Below are positions 63,442-64,000 of a stretch of DNA of 64,000 bases, piece by piece. A model generated the notes under the pieces. The model made no database searches. It saw nothing but the letters and a program-made list of their open reading frames with translations, and was not told the DNA's origin. Numbering within the stretch: position 1 is the first letter of the stretch; every line of letters starts with the position of its first letter. This stretch comes from Mya arenaria. Its lineage: Eukaryota > Mollusca > Bivalvia > Myida > Myidae. Both the position numbers and the translations under genes were made by a program. The stretch spans positions 26,775,650 through 26,839,649 of the forward strand of contig NC_069129.1 of assembly GCF_026914265.1 (NCBI RefSeq), written 5' to 3'.

Positions 63442-63813
63442 ATCAAAATCCTCAATTAGTGAACCAAAACAGGTACATTATACCTATTTTAATTTTCTCT
63501 ATGGTTCATGTTGTATCAATTTATATTCTGAGTTTTTATTGAGACGTCTATACGAAGTAAGCCTCCACTGGGTTTTGGTAATACAACATTGTATTATTTG
63601 AACAACTTTACAACATTTATAATTCTCACATGCTCATTCTTATTTAATCTGTCATTCTATTTAAAAGAAAATGCCGTCATTTTCATTAAAATGTTGTTGT
63701 TTTTCAGAGCAACATAGAGCGATTACACTACTTTAGACATAAGAAGCCATGGATTGTTTATACTTTGTTTTGTTCTGTTTCGCTAACCGTTCTAAGGCGG
63801 CACCATAAATAAA
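63442..63813 (+). pseudogene. terminal exons of gene C, homologous to gene B tail exons but beyond the stop
   Basis: 63442-63472 is 31 nt, exactly the length of gene B exon 8, with similar borders (TTAG|AT...CAG|GTACATT). The exon starting at 63708 (TTTTTCAG|AGCAACATAGAGC) matches gene B exon 9 and would read RAT, stop, SDYTTLD against RATEEDYTGLD. In gene C both lie after the TGA at 63139, so they are probably 3'UTR or unused. A poly(A) signal AATAAA at 63808-63813 follows, marking the transcript end. Confidence 0.6.
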
Positions 63814-64000
63814 GATATCTTGATATATGTGTATTCTGTTTGTAATATTTTGTGACGTTGTGTGACTCTAATTGAGTGTCTGTTTGGCAATAACATTCAA
63901 ACAGTGATTCTTTTTACGGAAACTTTGTTAAATGTTTGAGGACTAGGCCTGTCCATTGTGGGTTCCATTGTATTTTGGCGAAGATAAATGTAATATTAGC

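Overview
The window is AT-rich, intron-containing animal DNA. The protein families (an Ajuba/LIMD1/WTIP LIM gene, secreted PAN-plus-fibrinogen lectin-like genes, a tandem family of single-pass Ig receptors), the very dense minisatellites and the MITE-type repeats all suggest a mollusc, most likely a bivalve. This is judged by eye; no species is claimed. Real exons are short and separated by long AT-rich introns, so most long open frames are accidental or run through tandem repeats.

Layout. (1) 1-12.8 kb: the 3' half of an Ajuba/LIMD1/WTIP gene on the + strand, four coding exons with stop at 7102. Its first visible exon is preceded by a 132-bp tandem array in which the 3' splice site and the start of that exon are repeated about seven times. 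A long AT-rich 3' flank follows. (2) 13.0-20.0 kb: minisatellites, a TIR element nested in another TIR element, and a 38-bp array. (3) 20.0-20.3 kb: a relic of the transmembrane/C-terminal exon of the Ig family. (4) 21.4-29.6 kb: two divergent, closely similar genes encoding signal peptide + PAN/apple-like + fibrinogen-related (FReD) proteins, separated by a satellite that includes a 112-bp higher-order repeat. (5) 31.5-33.6 kb: a decayed LINE. (6) 35.2-63.8 kb: a tandem cluster of Ig-superfamily genes, all on the + strand. Gene A has one Ig domain and a tailless hydrophobic C-terminus. Gene B has three Ig domains, a TM helix and a tyrosine-containing tail. There is also an orphan signal exon, and gene C has two Ig domains, a TM helix and a truncated tail. 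Between and inside these genes lie an inverted, diverged copy of the 24-27 kb satellite, pogo-like and other MITEs, a second LINE and a 46-bp minisatellite inside a gene B intron.

How the genes may work together (inference): secreted FReD proteins are classical molluscan pattern-recognition factors. Next to them is a small family of Ig cell-surface receptors sharing a related membrane-distal V-like domain but differing in membrane anchor and tail: tailless, long tail with YxxL motifs, short tail. This resembles the paired or decoy receptor designs of fast-evolving immune clusters. Exon relics, orphan signal exons, a duplicated tail-exon block and tandem arrays around nearly every gene indicate active birth-and-death evolution. 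All exon joins rest on GT/AG sites, matching phases and paralogue comparison; no transcript evidence was available.
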